From Stackebrandtia endophytica (lineage in GTDB: Bacteria > Actinomycetota > Actinomycetes > Mycobacteriales > Micromonosporaceae): DNA of 64,000 nucleotides. Of this stretch, positions 35,352 to 43,810 are shown one piece after another. Numbering within the stretch: the stretch's first letter is position 1; each line of letters starts with the position of its first letter. The position numbers were made by a program, and so were the translations under genes. The stretch spans positions 4,650,001-4,714,000 of the forward strand of contig NZ_VFOW01000001.1 in the NCBI RefSeq assembly GCF_006716355.1, written 5' to 3'. Below the pieces are notes generated by a model. The model did no database searches. It was not told where the DNA came from and worked only from the letters and a program-made list of their open reading frames with translations.

Positions 35352-36467
35352 GTGAATCAGGAGAAGGACGTCGCGAGGGTCCCGCTGTCACGCTATGCGC
35401 TCATCACCGCGGTCGTCCTCATCGTCGTACTCCTCAAGGACCTACTCCTACAAGCCGGCACCGTTATCGGCCTCGTGTTCTTGAGTTTTCTCCTCGCGGT
35501 GGGTTTGGAGCCGGCCGTCGCCTGGCTGGTCCGACGATCGATGAAGCGGAGCCTGGCCGTGATCACGGTCTGCGCGGTCGTCGCCCTGATCTCCGCGGGC
35601 ATGACCGCCATCGTGGTCGCACCGGCGGTTCGTGAGTTCGGAAGTCTCGTAGACGTGATTCCCGAACAGACCGAACGCCTGGCCGAGCGACTCGGCGGAG
35701 ACAACCCCATCGGCCGGTATCTACAAGAGAAAGAGGTTCACACCAACATCCAGAAGGCCCTGTCGGACCTGCCCGGTGCCATCGGTTCATCCATCGGAGT
35801 CGTCTTCGACGTTCTGGCCGGGATCGTGGGGGTGGTCTTCGCCGGATTCACCATCCTGGCGTTGGCCGTGTACTTCATGTTCAGCCTGCCGAAGATCATC
35901 AACGCCCTCGCGGTGACGTTGGGAACTCCTGAGCGGGACAGGGTACTCCGGAAGGCTCTCACCCAGGTCGGCGGCTACATTCTCGGCCAGGCGCTGATCA
36001 GCGCGACCGCAGGTGTATCGGCATACATCTTTTTCCTGATCGCCGGATTGCCGTACCCCGCCGTGCTCGCGGTCGCGGTCGCGCTCCTCGGCCTGATACC
36101 GCAGGTCGGTGCCTTCGCCGGGGCGACGATCGGCATAGTCGCCGCCTTGTCAGTCGGCGTCACCATCGCCATACTCACCCTGGCGTTCTTCGTCGTCTAT
36201 CAGCTGGTCGAGAACTACTGGTATGCGCCTAAAGTGTTCTCCAAGGCGACGACGTTGTCGCCTCTCATGGCGTTCATCGCGGCGCTGCTCGGCGGAGCGT
36301 CGTTCGGTTTGGTCGGGGCGGTCGCCGCGCTGCCCATCGCGGCGGCAGGCAAGGTCGTCGTCAGTCATCTCCTGGCCGAACGAGTGGCAAGCGGGACGAT
36401 CGCCACCCACCGGGAGGGGATACAAGACGAACAAGCCCTCAGTCCCCCCACCAAGAAACCGGATTAG
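35352..36467 (+). CDS. AI-2E family transporter
   Basis: A 371-residue integral membrane protein of the AI-2E (PerM-like) permease family. It has hydrophobic pairs at the N-terminus (ALITAVVLIVVLL, VIGLVFLSFLLAVGLEPAV), a soluble helical middle (REFGSLVDVIPEQTERLAE) and the C-terminal group with the hallmark GLPYPAVLAVAVALLGLIPQ and YWYAPKVFSK. The GTG at 35352 is a guess; another GTG lies 30 bases upstream. The substrate cannot be deduced, and the family name does not prove AI-2 export. Confidence 0.88.
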   Translation: MNQEKDVARVPLSRYALITAVVLIVVLLKDLLLQAGTVIGLVFLSFLLAVGLEPAVAWLVRRSMKRSLAVITVCAVVALISAGMTAIVVAPAVREFGSLVDVIPEQTERLAERLGGDNPIGRYLQEKEVHTNIQKALSDLPGAIGSSIGVVFDVLAGIVGVVFAGFTILALAVYFMFSLPKIINALAVTLGTPERDRVLRKALTQVGGYILGQALISATAGVSAYIFFLIAGLPYPAVLAVAVALLGLIPQVGAFAGATIGIVAALSVGVTIAILTLAFFVVYQLVENYWYAPKVFSKATTLSPLMAFIAALLGGASFGLVGAVAALPIAAAGKVVVSHLLAERVASGTIATHREGIQDEQALSPPTKKPD

Positions 36468-36566
36468 CCTGCGGGCGCTGATGGACGTCGCCCACACCTC
36501 CTGCTGGTTTTGGAGGTCGAACCCTCGGGTAGAAGCGCATGAGAATGTGTGTTTAGGGGGTCGGTG

Positions 36567-37499
36567 ATGCTCGGGAAACGCAGCCTGGCCGGTTCGTCGA
36601 TCGTCATCACGGGGGCGGGCACCGGGCTCGGTGCCGCCACGTCGTTGCGGCTGGCCGACGAAGGATGCCGACTACTGTTGGCGGGACGGAACGCGCAGAA
36701 TCTGGCAGCGGTGGCCCGACAGTGCCGAGTGCGTGGGGGCGAGGCGGTCGTGGCTCCCGTTGACATCTCATCAACCGATGCGCAAGCTGAGCTCATCGCC
36801 AAAGCGGTGGCCTGCTTCGGCCGCATCGATGTTTGGATCTCGAATGCCGCCGTCGCCGCATACGGCCTGCTCACTCTGATACCGATGTCTGATCTGCGCC
36901 GGGTGTTGTCGGTGAACCTTCTCGCGCCGCTGGCGGATGTCCGCGCGGTCGTGCCGGCCATGCAGCAGTCCGGTGGCGGGGTGATCGTACTGGTCGGTTC
37001 CGTCCTGGCTGAAACCACGATTCCGTTCCAGGGTGCCTATACGATCGCCAAACATGCGCTGTTGGGGGCTGCGGGGACCGTGCGGCAAGAGCTACGTGCT
37101 TCCGGATGCCGTTCGGTGTCGATCAGTGTCGCGCTCCCCTCTTTTATCAACACCCCGCTCTTCGAGCACGCCGGTAACCGGACCGACCGTCAGCCCCGTC
37201 CGATGTGGCCGACCACGTCGGTGGCGCGTGCATCCAGGCAGCTGGTGAAACTGGTCAGGACGCGTCGACCTCGTGCATACCTGGGGTGGGGGAGCAGCAC
37301 GATCGGTTGGGGGTCACGGCTGGCACCGGGTCTGACGGAGCGGCTGCTGGGAATCCTCGGTAGACATCAGTTCACACCCGGAGCACGAGTGACACCAGGC
37401 AGTGGAAACCTCTATGAGCCCACGCCCAACCCGTCTCAGATCGGTGGGGGCTGGATCCCCGACGACACCAGTGAGGAGATCGGCCATGGCCGTCGTTGA
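36567..37499 (+). CDS. SDR family oxidoreductase
   Basis: A 310-residue short-chain dehydrogenase with the extended C-terminus seen in membrane-associated SDRs. The cofactor motif is TGAGTGLGAATSLRL, then VDISSTDAQ and ISNAAVAAYG. Ser in VLVGSVLAE and Tyr/Lys in AYTIAKHALL form the catalytic set. AGGGGG lies before ATG 36567. Its end overlaps the SRPBCC gene by 14 bases. Confidence 0.92.
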   Translation: MLGKRSLAGSSIVITGAGTGLGAATSLRLADEGCRLLLAGRNAQNLAAVARQCRVRGGEAVVAPVDISSTDAQAELIAKAVACFGRIDVWISNAAVAAYGLLTLIPMSDLRRVLSVNLLAPLADVRAVVPAMQQSGGGVIVLVGSVLAETTIPFQGAYTIAKHALLGAAGTVRQELRASGCRSVSISVALPSFINTPLFEHAGNRTDRQPRPMWPTTSVARASRQLVKLVRTRRPRAYLGWGSSTIGWGSRLAPGLTERLLGILGRHQFTPGARVTPGSGNLYEPTPNPSQIGGGWIPDDTSEEIGHGRR

Positions 37500-37959
37500 A
37501 CGCACCATCTCGGCTCCGGTGGAAGAGGTCTTCGCAGTGCTGGCCGATGGTTGGTCGTATAGCAACTGGGTGGTGGGCACCGCCCATGTGGCCAAAGTCG
37601 ACGCGGGCTGGCCTCAGGAGGGCAGCCGGATCTGGATTCGTACCGGCGTATGGCCCGTCGACGCTCCCGGCCATACGCGTTCGCTGACCTTCGAACCGCC
37701 ACACCGGCTGGTTCTACGGCCGACACTGTGGCCGGCGGGTGAACTGACCGTGACGCTGACCCTGAGCACGGAATCCCCGGGGCGCACCCGGGTCAGGTTG
37801 GAGGAGGACATAGCACGGGGCCCGCTGCGGGGCTTGCGGAACAAACTCAACGATGTTCTGCTGCATGCCCGGAATGTGGCGAGCCTACGCAGATTGGCCG
37901 ACATCGCCGAACGCCGACCTGCTCCTACCGAACGACCATACGAGGCCGAGCAGGGGTGA
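37486..37959 (+). CDS. SRPBCC (polyketide cyclase/START-like) family protein
   Basis: A 157-residue lipid-binding-fold protein. ERTISAPVEEVFAVLADGW is the usual first strand and helix, with the YSNWVVGTAHV segment after it and ARNVASLRRLADIAERR as the closing helix. The ATG at 37486 follows GTGAGGAG and sits inside the SDR gene, so the two are coupled. The ligand is unknown. Confidence 0.87.
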   Translation: MAVVERTISAPVEEVFAVLADGWSYSNWVVGTAHVAKVDAGWPQEGSRIWIRTGVWPVDAPGHTRSLTFEPPHRLVLRPTLWPAGELTVTLTLSTESPGRTRVRLEEDIARGPLRGLRNKLNDVLLHARNVASLRRLADIAERRPAPTERPYEAEQG

Positions 37960-38159
37960 GTGCTGCGCAGTCGCTGTAACTTCAGGCTGTCGAGTAGGGC
38001 GATGAACTCGGTGCGGTCGATGGCGAGGCTGCCGAGCTGGGGTGCCTTGCTGTCGCGTACTTCGACCGGGGCGCTCGCGTGGTTGATGGTGCGGGTTTCG
38101 ACACAGTTGCCGCCGCTGGGGTTGCTGCGACTGGACTTGCGCCATTTTCCAGGTGTCAT
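37614..38159 (-). CDS. DUF397 protein, duplicated copy with abnormal C-terminus
   Basis: Residues 1-67 are a DUF397 domain (GKWRKSSRSNPSGGNCVE, VRDSKAPQLGSLAIDRTEF). The ATG at 38159 follows GGAGGTGAG. Normal members end here, but the stop is missing and the frame runs another 114 codons antisense through most of the SRPBCC gene. That tail is probably meaningless. The first 198 bases duplicate 38290-38487, and both copies break off at the same point (GCTGCGCAG on the plus strand). It may be a decaying copy. Confidence 0.5.
   Translation of the reverse strand: MTPGKWRKSSRSNPSGGNCVETRTINHASAPVEVRDSKAPQLGSLAIDRTEFIALLDSLKLQRLRSTHPCSASYGRSVGAGRRSAMSANLRRLATFRACSRTSLSLFRKPRSGPRAMSSSNLTRVRPGDSVLRVSVTVSSPAGHSVGRRTSRCGGSKVSERVWPGASTGHTPVRIQIRLPS
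37962..38159 (-). repeat. DUF397 gene duplication, copy 1
   Basis: 198 bases about 90% identical, by eye, to 38290-38487, running from the start codon to the same abrupt end. Confidence 0.9.
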
Positions 38160-38196
38160 CTGGGCTCACCTCCGTTGGAAGCCTGATACGCCCAAC

Positions 38197-38487
38197 TTAG
38201 CCAGTCATGCTGCACACCAACAGATGCAGAAATGCCAAACCTTTCGGCCATGGCAGCGAAACAGCGGCCCACCTGCCCGGCGGACCGCTGCTGCGCAGTC
38301 GCTGTAACTTCAGGCTGTCCAGCAGAGCGGTGAACTCGGTGCGGTCGATGGCGAGGCTGCCGAGCTGGGGTGCCTTGCTGTCGCGTACTTCGACCGCGGC
38401 GCTCACGTGGTTGAAGGTGCGGGTCTCGACACAGTTGCCGCCTGTCGCGTTGCTGCGGCTTGCCTTGCGCCAATTACCGGGTGTCAT
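38197..38487 (-). CDS. DUF397 domain protein
   Basis: A 96-residue protein whose first 67 residues are the DUF397 domain (GNWRKASRSNATGGNCVE, VRDSKAPQLGSLAIDRTEF). The start overlaps the stop of the XRE gene (ATGA), and AGGAG precedes it. In actinomycetes such pairs act as regulator and small modulator, comparable to antitoxin-like or BldB-linked pairs (family knowledge). The last 29 residues are not part of the domain and arise after the duplication breakpoint. Confidence 0.82.
   Translation of the reverse strand: MTPGNWRKASRSNATGGNCVETRTFNHVSAAVEVRDSKAPQLGSLAIDRTEFTALLDSLKLQRLRSSGPPGRWAAVSLPWPKGLAFLHLLVCSMTG
38290..38487 (-). repeat. DUF397 gene duplication, copy 2
   Basis: Partner of 37962-38159. 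This copy lies directly behind the XRE gene and is probably the parental one. Confidence 0.9.
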
Positions 38488-39290
38488 CTCAGGTACTCCT
38501 CCAGTGGGCTTGCCTGCTTTTGGCACAGGCGGAACGTCTGCCTGTATCGAGACACTACGTCGCGGTCTTCCAGGTATCGACACCCATCCGCTGACTCGAG
38601 GAACACGAACGAGGCGGCTTCGTTTCCCGAATCAGGTTCGATGATTGTGAACGCACCAACCATCGCCGCATGCAGTCCAGTCAGTACCCGGATATCGACG
38701 GTGTCGAGGGCGGCTAGTTCACGCAATCGTGCGACCTGTCCGCTCTTGATTTCAGGCATTGAATCCAGGTAGAGCAACGCCGATTGCCCGAACACGAGCT
38801 CAACTCTGGGTGATCGATTGTCGAAGACTGCTTCCTGGCGTTGCCGACGAAGATCCTGGACTGCGGTGTCGACTTCTGTCGGATGCGGAATTTGCACGGC
38901 CTGTGTCGCACGTAGGTATTCCGGGGTTTGAACCAACCCGGGGAGGTAATCCAGCTCGAGTGATTGGATCACGTCGGCGACCGGCTCTGCCTCGTATAGC
39001 ATCCGTACTTCGATTGGCAGATTTGCATGTTCGTAGACACCACGTCGTTTCGCCTGGGTCGCATAGGTAGTTAGCTTGGATAGCTCGACGGAACTAGCTC
39101 CGTAGAGTTCAGCTAGCGCACGAATCGTAGGGATCTTTGGAACGTTGATGCCCTGTTCCCATCGCCCCAAGGCTGTTCGGTCGTAACCGATGTGCTCCGC
39201 AACTTTATATACGTCAAGACCAGCGGCTTCACGTAGCCGTTTGAGCATGACACCAAGATACCGACGGCTGAGCGTTGGACGATTTGTCAT
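38484..39290 (-). CDS. XRE family transcriptional regulator (DUF5753)
   Basis: A 268-residue regulator. The helix-turn-helix is at about 10-65 (LGVMLKRLREAAGLDVYKVA, then RTALGRWEQGINVPKIPT). The C-terminal DUF5753 domain holds the family words ELDYLPGLVQTPEYLRA and GLHAAMVGAFTIIE. The ATG at 39290 follows GGGTGG. It is divergent from the four-gene operon at 39488 and probably controls it or its own DUF397 partner. Confidence 0.92.
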   Translation of the reverse strand: MTNRPTLSRRYLGVMLKRLREAAGLDVYKVAEHIGYDRTALGRWEQGINVPKIPTIRALAELYGASSVELSKLTTYATQAKRRGVYEHANLPIEVRMLYEAEPVADVIQSLELDYLPGLVQTPEYLRATQAVQIPHPTEVDTAVQDLRRQRQEAVFDNRSPRVELVFGQSALLYLDSMPEIKSGQVARLRELAALDTVDIRVLTGLHAAMVGAFTIIEPDSGNEAASFVFLESADGCRYLEDRDVVSRYRQTFRLCQKQASPLEEYLR

Positions 39291-39487
39291 TGTTCCACCA
39301 CCCAAAGTGTGAAATAGCCCGTGTGGAATTCTCAGTGTAAAACACTCAGTGCGCGTTTGCTTCACAGCGTAACGACAGCAAACTACCGTGAGATGTGTGG
39401 CTCGAGATGTGGCCGCACAGGTGAAGCGGTCGGGCCCGATGAGAGCGGGCCCGACCTGGAACCATCCACGAGAGTTTGGAGAACATC

Positions 39488-39814
39488 ATGGATGGCGCTA
39501 TCAGCGTACGGGAAATCAAAGACGCTCACGAGCATCAACAGGCAGTTGCCGATACCGGCTGTGGTTCGGTGTTGGGGCGGGGTTCGTTTCTGGGGCACGG
39601 GTTCCGGATCACCCGGGGCGCCTCGCCGGAAGAGGCGCGGGTGGAGGTGTATTCGCGGGACCGTTGGTGGGTCATGGCCCGGGCCACCGGACTAACCGGT
39701 TCGACCGTCGTGTTTGTGTGGGATCGGGCGTGGCGGCGGGTGGGGCGGCCGTGGCGGGATGGCGTCGAAGCGGCGGTCGCTGAGATCCTTGCGGGGGTGC
39801 GGGATGCGGTGTGA
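39488..39814 (+). CDS. small protein of unknown function, first gene of a four-gene operon
   Basis: A 108-residue protein (ISVREIKDAHEHQQAVADTG, GFRITRGASPEEARVEVY, STVVFVWDRAWRRVGRPWRDG). The ATG at 39488 follows TTGGAG. It is arginine- and tryptophan-rich at the C-terminus, with no known domain. It is divergent from the XRE gene, and the next gene overlaps it by 11 bases. Confidence 0.75.
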   Translation: MDGAISVREIKDAHEHQQAVADTGCGSVLGRGSFLGHGFRITRGASPEEARVEVYSRDRWWVMARATGLTGSTVVFVWDRAWRRVGRPWRDGVEAAVAEILAGVRDAV

Positions 39815-40214
39815 GGGGATTGTTTACGGCACCGACCAACCACAACAGCTGCGGGGTAGGACGCTGCATATCACCAGCGGACCCACCTACGATTCCGTTC
39901 GCGCCTACGGGCTCTGGTTGCCCGGCCACCCGCTGCTGGTCACCGTCACCGGCCTCGCGATGGGGAACCCGGTCATCGCGTGGGAGTCACCGTGGCGAGA
40001 ACACACCACCAGCACCTGGCGCGACACCGTCATCGAGTCGGCGATCCGGGTCAGGCGACACCACCGGCACGGAGCAGAACCTGGACAGCCCAACGGTTCC
40101 CGATCGGTTGTCGGCGATCCTCGATCGGCTGGGGTGGATGCACCGCAAGCCGGACACCACACCAAGCCACACCTGAACCCGAGGGCCCGCAACGGTTCGG
40201 GGGTGGCGGTATGA
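39804..40214 (+). CDS. small protein of unknown function, second gene of the operon
   Basis: A 136-residue protein that starts inside the previous gene. The core (HPLLVTVTGLAMGNPVIAWE, TTSTWRDTVIESAIRVRR) shares a layout with the next protein: beta strand, then a W-containing strand, then a helix ending in Arg. The last 50 residues are low-complexity and may be disordered. The two may be paralogues. Confidence 0.65.
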   Translation: MRCEGIVYGTDQPQQLRGRTLHITSGPTYDSVRAYGLWLPGHPLLVTVTGLAMGNPVIAWESPWREHTTSTWRDTVIESAIRVRRHHRHGAEPGQPNGSRSVVGDPRSAGVDAPQAGHHTKPHLNPRARNGSGVAV

Positions 40215-40483
40215 CCCGTCCTGCCCGTCACTACGGGACGTTTCAACCCGAGGAAGCAGTGAAGCCACTGGAGTTGGTGTCACCGCGACCGGGGATCTTG
40301 GAGGTGCGGACCGTCTGGCGCAACCAGACCACCACGATGGTGACCATCACCGACCCGGACGTCCACATCGACATCCAATGGACCGACGGCTGGGCCGACA
40401 ACCCCGCCTCCTGGCGATACGCCATCACTAATGCCGCGCTCCACCTCTACCGACAGGGAGAGGTACGAATATGCGAGGGGTGA
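40211..40483 (+). CDS. small protein of unknown function, third gene of the operon
   Basis: A 90-residue protein overlapping its neighbour by four bases (ATGA). It has TTTMVTITDPDVHIDIQWTD and SWRYAITNAALHLYRQG, similar in arrangement to the middle of the preceding protein. No family is recognised. An overlap with the fourth gene indicates a tight operon. Confidence 0.65.
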   Translation: MTRPARHYGTFQPEEAVKPLELVSPRPGILEVRTVWRNQTTTMVTITDPDVHIDIQWTDGWADNPASWRYAITNAALHLYRQGEVRICEG

Positions 40484-40782
40484 AACCCACCGGTGCCGGC
40501 CACAACGGCACCGCAACGGGCACCACGAACCGGACACCACCGCCACCGACCATCCAATGCCGACACTGCTGCGGCGACGGACGCCAACTCGTCGAGATTC
40601 CCGTCGGCACCCGCCACGGACGACCCGTCCACCGACTCACGCCACGCAATTGTGTCCACTGTGATGGACGAGGACACGTGGCCCATTCGTCGGATCGGTG
40701 TGACGCTCGTGTGATCGCGCATCGGCCCAGCCCGGGAACCGGCTCGCGGCGCTCCGCGCCGCCCGACCGCTCCTGGAGTTAG
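40471..40782 (+). CDS. CxxC zinc-finger-like small protein, fourth gene of the operon
   Basis: A 103-residue protein with two DnaJ-like CxxC repeats: CRHCCGDGRQL and CVHCDGRGHVAH, 25 residues apart, so it can bind one zinc ion. The termini are Arg/Pro-rich and probably disordered. It starts 13 bases before the end of the third gene. A 17-bp hairpin terminator begins at its stop codon. Confidence 0.7.
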   Translation: MRGVKPTGAGHNGTATGTTNRTPPPPTIQCRHCCGDGRQLVEIPVGTRHGRPVHRLTPRNCVHCDGRGHVAHSSDRCDARVIAHRPSPGTGSRRSAPPDRSWS

Positions 40783-40836
40783 GCGGCCCACGGGTCGGTC
40801 ATCGTCGTCGCGACGGTGCCCGACCCGTGGGCCGCC
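40782..40836. terminator. bidirectional hairpin terminator
   Basis: A perfect 17-bp inverted repeat (40782-40798 with 40820-40836) with a 21-base loop separates the small-protein operon from the convergent response-regulator gene. Confidence 0.85.
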
Positions 40837-40870
40837 CAACCGATCCCACCCCGGGCGCATCGCTGTGGAC

Positions 40871-41524
40871 TCACGCCCGGTTCATCAGCCCCGACTCGTA
40901 GGCCACGATCACCAGTTGGGTGCGGTCTCGGGCGGACAGTTTCATCAACAGTCGACTGACGTGGGTCTTGACGGTGGCCAGGCTGACGGTCAGGAACTCC
41001 GCGATCTCGGTATTGGACAGTCCTTTGGCGATCAGCAACAGGATTTCGCGTTCCCGGGTGGTGACGTCGGCCAGTGCGCTCGCGTCGACACCCGGCGCGC
41101 TCGGCTGCCGGGTGAACTCCGAGATCAGGCGTCGCGTGACGCTGGGAGCCAGCAACCCCTCACCCGAGGCGATCACCCGGATCGCGTGCACCAGCTGCTC
41201 CGGCGGGGTGTCCTTCAGCAGGAACCCGCTGGCACCCGCGCGGAGGCTGGCCCATACGTACTCGTCGAGGTCGAACGTCGTCAGCATGAGGATCCTGGTC
41301 CCGGGTGCCGCCCGGCAGATGCGCCGGGTCGCCTCGATGCCGTCCATGCCCGGCATCCGGACGTCCATGAGGACCACGTCGGGCCGGTGACGCAACGTCA
41401 GATCGACTGCGGCCTGACCATTTTCGGCGTCGGCGACCACCGTCAGGTCGTCCTCGCAGTCGATGAGCAGGGTGAAACTGGCACGCAACAGTCGTTGGTC
41501 GTCGGCGATCAATACCGAGGTCAT
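40871..41524 (-). CDS. NarL/LuxR-type response regulator
   Basis: A 217-residue regulator with a receiver domain (phospho-acceptor Asp in DVVLMDVRMPGMDG; Thr in MLTTFD; Lys in FLLKDTP) and a C-terminal LuxR helix-turn-helix (LTTREREILLLIAKG-like segment, then TVKTHVSRLLMKL). The ATG overlaps the kinase stop (ATGA). It is likely to act on the divergent ABC exporter genes (inference from position). Confidence 0.95.
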   Translation of the reverse strand: MTSVLIADDQRLLRASFTLLIDCEDDLTVVADAENGQAAVDLTLRHRPDVVLMDVRMPGMDGIEATRRICRAAPGTRILMLTTFDLDEYVWASLRAGASGFLLKDTPPEQLVHAIRVIASGEGLLAPSVTRRLISEFTRQPSAPGVDASALADVTTREREILLLIAKGLSNTEIAEFLTVSLATVKTHVSRLLMKLSARDRTQLVIVAYESGLMNRA

Positions 41525-42735
41525 GCGATCGCCTCCGTCGGGAGCGGCAGCACGGCGTGCACGGTGAACCCGGTCGAGGTCGGTCCGGCGTGGAATTCGC
41601 CGTCGAAGGCGGCGACCCGCTCCGACATCCCGGTGATGCCATGTCCGGTGGACGGCATCCACTGTGGTGGCCTGGGGCGTCGGCCGTCGGCGGGACCGTC
41701 GTCGGCCACGGTGATCTCGAAGGCGTCGGGGCGTCGGCTCAGGACGACCCGGCAGTTGGTCGGCGAGGCATGCTTCATGACGTTGGTGACCGCTTCCTGG
41801 ATGATCCGGTACGCCGCGAGTTCGATCCCGGCGGGGAGGTCGACGTCGGGCACGGCCGTCATCGTGACGGTCACTCCGGCGTGCGCGGCCCGGTCCACCA
41901 GTGGCGCCAGGTCGGTGAGCCCTCCCACCGGTTCCAGCGGCGAATCGGATCGCAGTGCGCCCAGTATGTACCGCATCTCGGTCAACGAGCCCTTCGCGGC
42001 CGACACGATGTCGGTGAGCGCCTCGGCTGCGGCTTCGGGCCGCTTCGAACCGACGTGGCTCGCCACCTGGGCTCGCACCGCGATGAGGCTCATCGTGTGC
42101 GCCACCACGTCGTGCAGTTCGCGCGCGATGCGCAGCCGCTCCTCCACGACCTCCTGCGCGGCGAGGCGACGCGCCGCCTCGGCCGTGGCCTCGCGGCGCC
42201 CTCGAACGGCCTGGCCCAGCGTCCACGCCACTCCCAAGGCGGCCGGGCCGACGAGCACGACCGACACCAGTTGCGCCGAGATGTCGGAGGGAGCCCCCAT
42301 CGAGGTGAGACACAGCACGGCGACGGTGGTGACGATCGCGACCGGAATGGTGAAGGCATGACGGGGCGAGGGCCGACTGATCGCGACCACGTACAGCGCC
42401 ATACCGGCGGCGATGAACCAGTCGTTGTGACCGTTGAGCAGGATCGAGGCGAGCGTCGCCGAACAGATCACCGCGAACACCGTCACGGGCCACAACCGGC
42501 GAACCGCGATCGGCACCGTCATCGCGGCGGCCATGACTATCAATAGCCACAGTGGTGCGTCGGGGAACAGCTGCGCGTCCGGGGCCGGAATGAGCCCCGG
42601 GTGATCGGCCGGTGTGCTGGTCGACCCCAGGACGATCGCGGCGATCGTCGCCAGGCCCAGCGCGGCGATGACGTCCAGCAGGATGAGCTGCGGTCGGGTC
42701 AGTTGGGTGGGTAGCGGTGGTGGTGCCGAGGTCAC
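41521..42735 (-). CDS. two-component sensor histidine kinase (NarL family)
   Basis: A 404-residue kinase. Five or so membrane segments fill the first 150 residues with little extracellular loop, so it probably senses membrane-proximal signals. The HisKA_3 box is ERLRIARELHDVVAHTMSL with the phospho-His. The ATPase part has YRIIQEAVTNVMKHA (N box), ITVADDGPADG and GHGITGMSERV (G boxes). It is coupled to the response regulator. Confidence 0.94.
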   Translation of the reverse strand: MTSAPPPLPTQLTRPQLILLDVIAALGLATIAAIVLGSTSTPADHPGLIPAPDAQLFPDAPLWLLIVMAAAMTVPIAVRRLWPVTVFAVICSATLASILLNGHNDWFIAAGMALYVVAISRPSPRHAFTIPVAIVTTVAVLCLTSMGAPSDISAQLVSVVLVGPAALGVAWTLGQAVRGRREATAEAARRLAAQEVVEERLRIARELHDVVAHTMSLIAVRAQVASHVGSKRPEAAAEALTDIVSAAKGSLTEMRYILGALRSDSPLEPVGGLTDLAPLVDRAAHAGVTVTMTAVPDVDLPAGIELAAYRIIQEAVTNVMKHASPTNCRVVLSRRPDAFEITVADDGPADGRRPRPPQWMPSTGHGITGMSERVAAFDGEFHAGPTSTGFTVHAVLPLPTEAIA

Positions 42736-42901
42736 CTACCGACGGTAACCGCTGGTCGTGGCGGTGACCTCGGCCGTCGGGATGTCATACCCGAGGATGA
42801 CGGATCACCCGATCGACCGCTGGGCTCGGTCGCGGGAGGGAGCCGTGAGTTCAGTCCTGACTCCGATGCCTACGACGTCGATTCGGGCGAGGCTGGCAGA
42901 C

Positions 42902-43810
42902 GTGATCGAGATTGAAGACCTCACCAAGCGATATCGCGGCAAGACCGTGGTGGATCGGCTGTCCTTCGACGTCAAACCCGGCGCCGTGACCGGCTTCCTC
43001 GGCCCCAACGGCGCCGGGAAGACCTCCACGCTGCGCATGCTGCTGGGATTGGCCCGGCCCGATGGTGGCACCGCCCTCATCGGCGGCCGACGATACGCCG
43101 ACCTCGACCGTCCGCTGTGCCATGTCGGGGCGTTGATCGACGCCGGGTCCATGCATTCGGGGCGAAGCGCTCGGGCTCATCTCACCGCGTTGGCTGCCGC
43201 CAACGGCATCTCACGCGACCGGGTCGGTCAGGTGCTGGACATCGTGGGCATGGAGTCGCAGGCGGGTGCCCGGGTCGGCAAATTCTCGCTGGGGATGCGG
43301 CAACGAATCGGCATCGCGGCGGCCCTGTTGGGCGACCCGTCGGTTCTGATCCTCGACGAACCGATCAACGGCCTCGACCCCGACGGGGTGCGGTGGATTC
43401 GAGAACTGTTGCGCGGGTTGGCATCCGAAGGACGGACCGTCCTGCTGTCCAGTCACCTGATGAGCGAGATGGAACTGACCGCCGACCGGCTGGTCATCAT
43501 CGGTCGGGGCGCGATGATCGCCGACACCTCGGTCGCGGAACTGGCCGCCGAGTACTCGCAGGGCGTATCGGTGCGGACTCCGCAGGCGGGCGAATTCACC
43601 GAGGCATTGAGCCGCATCGGTGCTCAGGTGCGGGCCACATCCGACGGGGCGCTCATCGTCACCGGGCCGACCGCGCCGCAGATCGCCGAACTGGCTGCCG
43701 GAGCCGGCATCGTCCTGCACGAGGTGAGCTCTCAAAAATCCACACTGGAGGACGCATACATGCGACTGACCGCCGACGCCTCGGAGTTTCGCGGGGGTGT
43801 CACCCGATGA
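42902..43810 (+). CDS. ABC transporter ATP-binding protein (exporter type)
   Basis: A 302-residue ATPase. Walker A is GPNGAGKT, the signature reads FSLGMRQRIGIAAALL, Walker B is VLILDEPINGLDPDG, and the H-loop is LLSSHLMSEME. The GTG at 42902 gives the normal N-terminus IEIEDLTKRY. Longer frames upstream run into the promoter region shared with the kinase gene. Family relatives export bacitracin-like peptides or lantibiotics (BcrA-like), often under such kinases. Confidence 0.93.
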   Translation: MIEIEDLTKRYRGKTVVDRLSFDVKPGAVTGFLGPNGAGKTSTLRMLLGLARPDGGTALIGGRRYADLDRPLCHVGALIDAGSMHSGRSARAHLTALAAANGISRDRVGQVLDIVGMESQAGARVGKFSLGMRQRIGIAAALLGDPSVLILDEPINGLDPDGVRWIRELLRGLASEGRTVLLSSHLMSEMELTADRLVIIGRGAMIADTSVAELAAEYSQGVSVRTPQAGEFTEALSRIGAQVRATSDGALIVTGPTAPQIAELAAGAGIVLHEVSSQKSTLEDAYMRLTADASEFRGGVTR

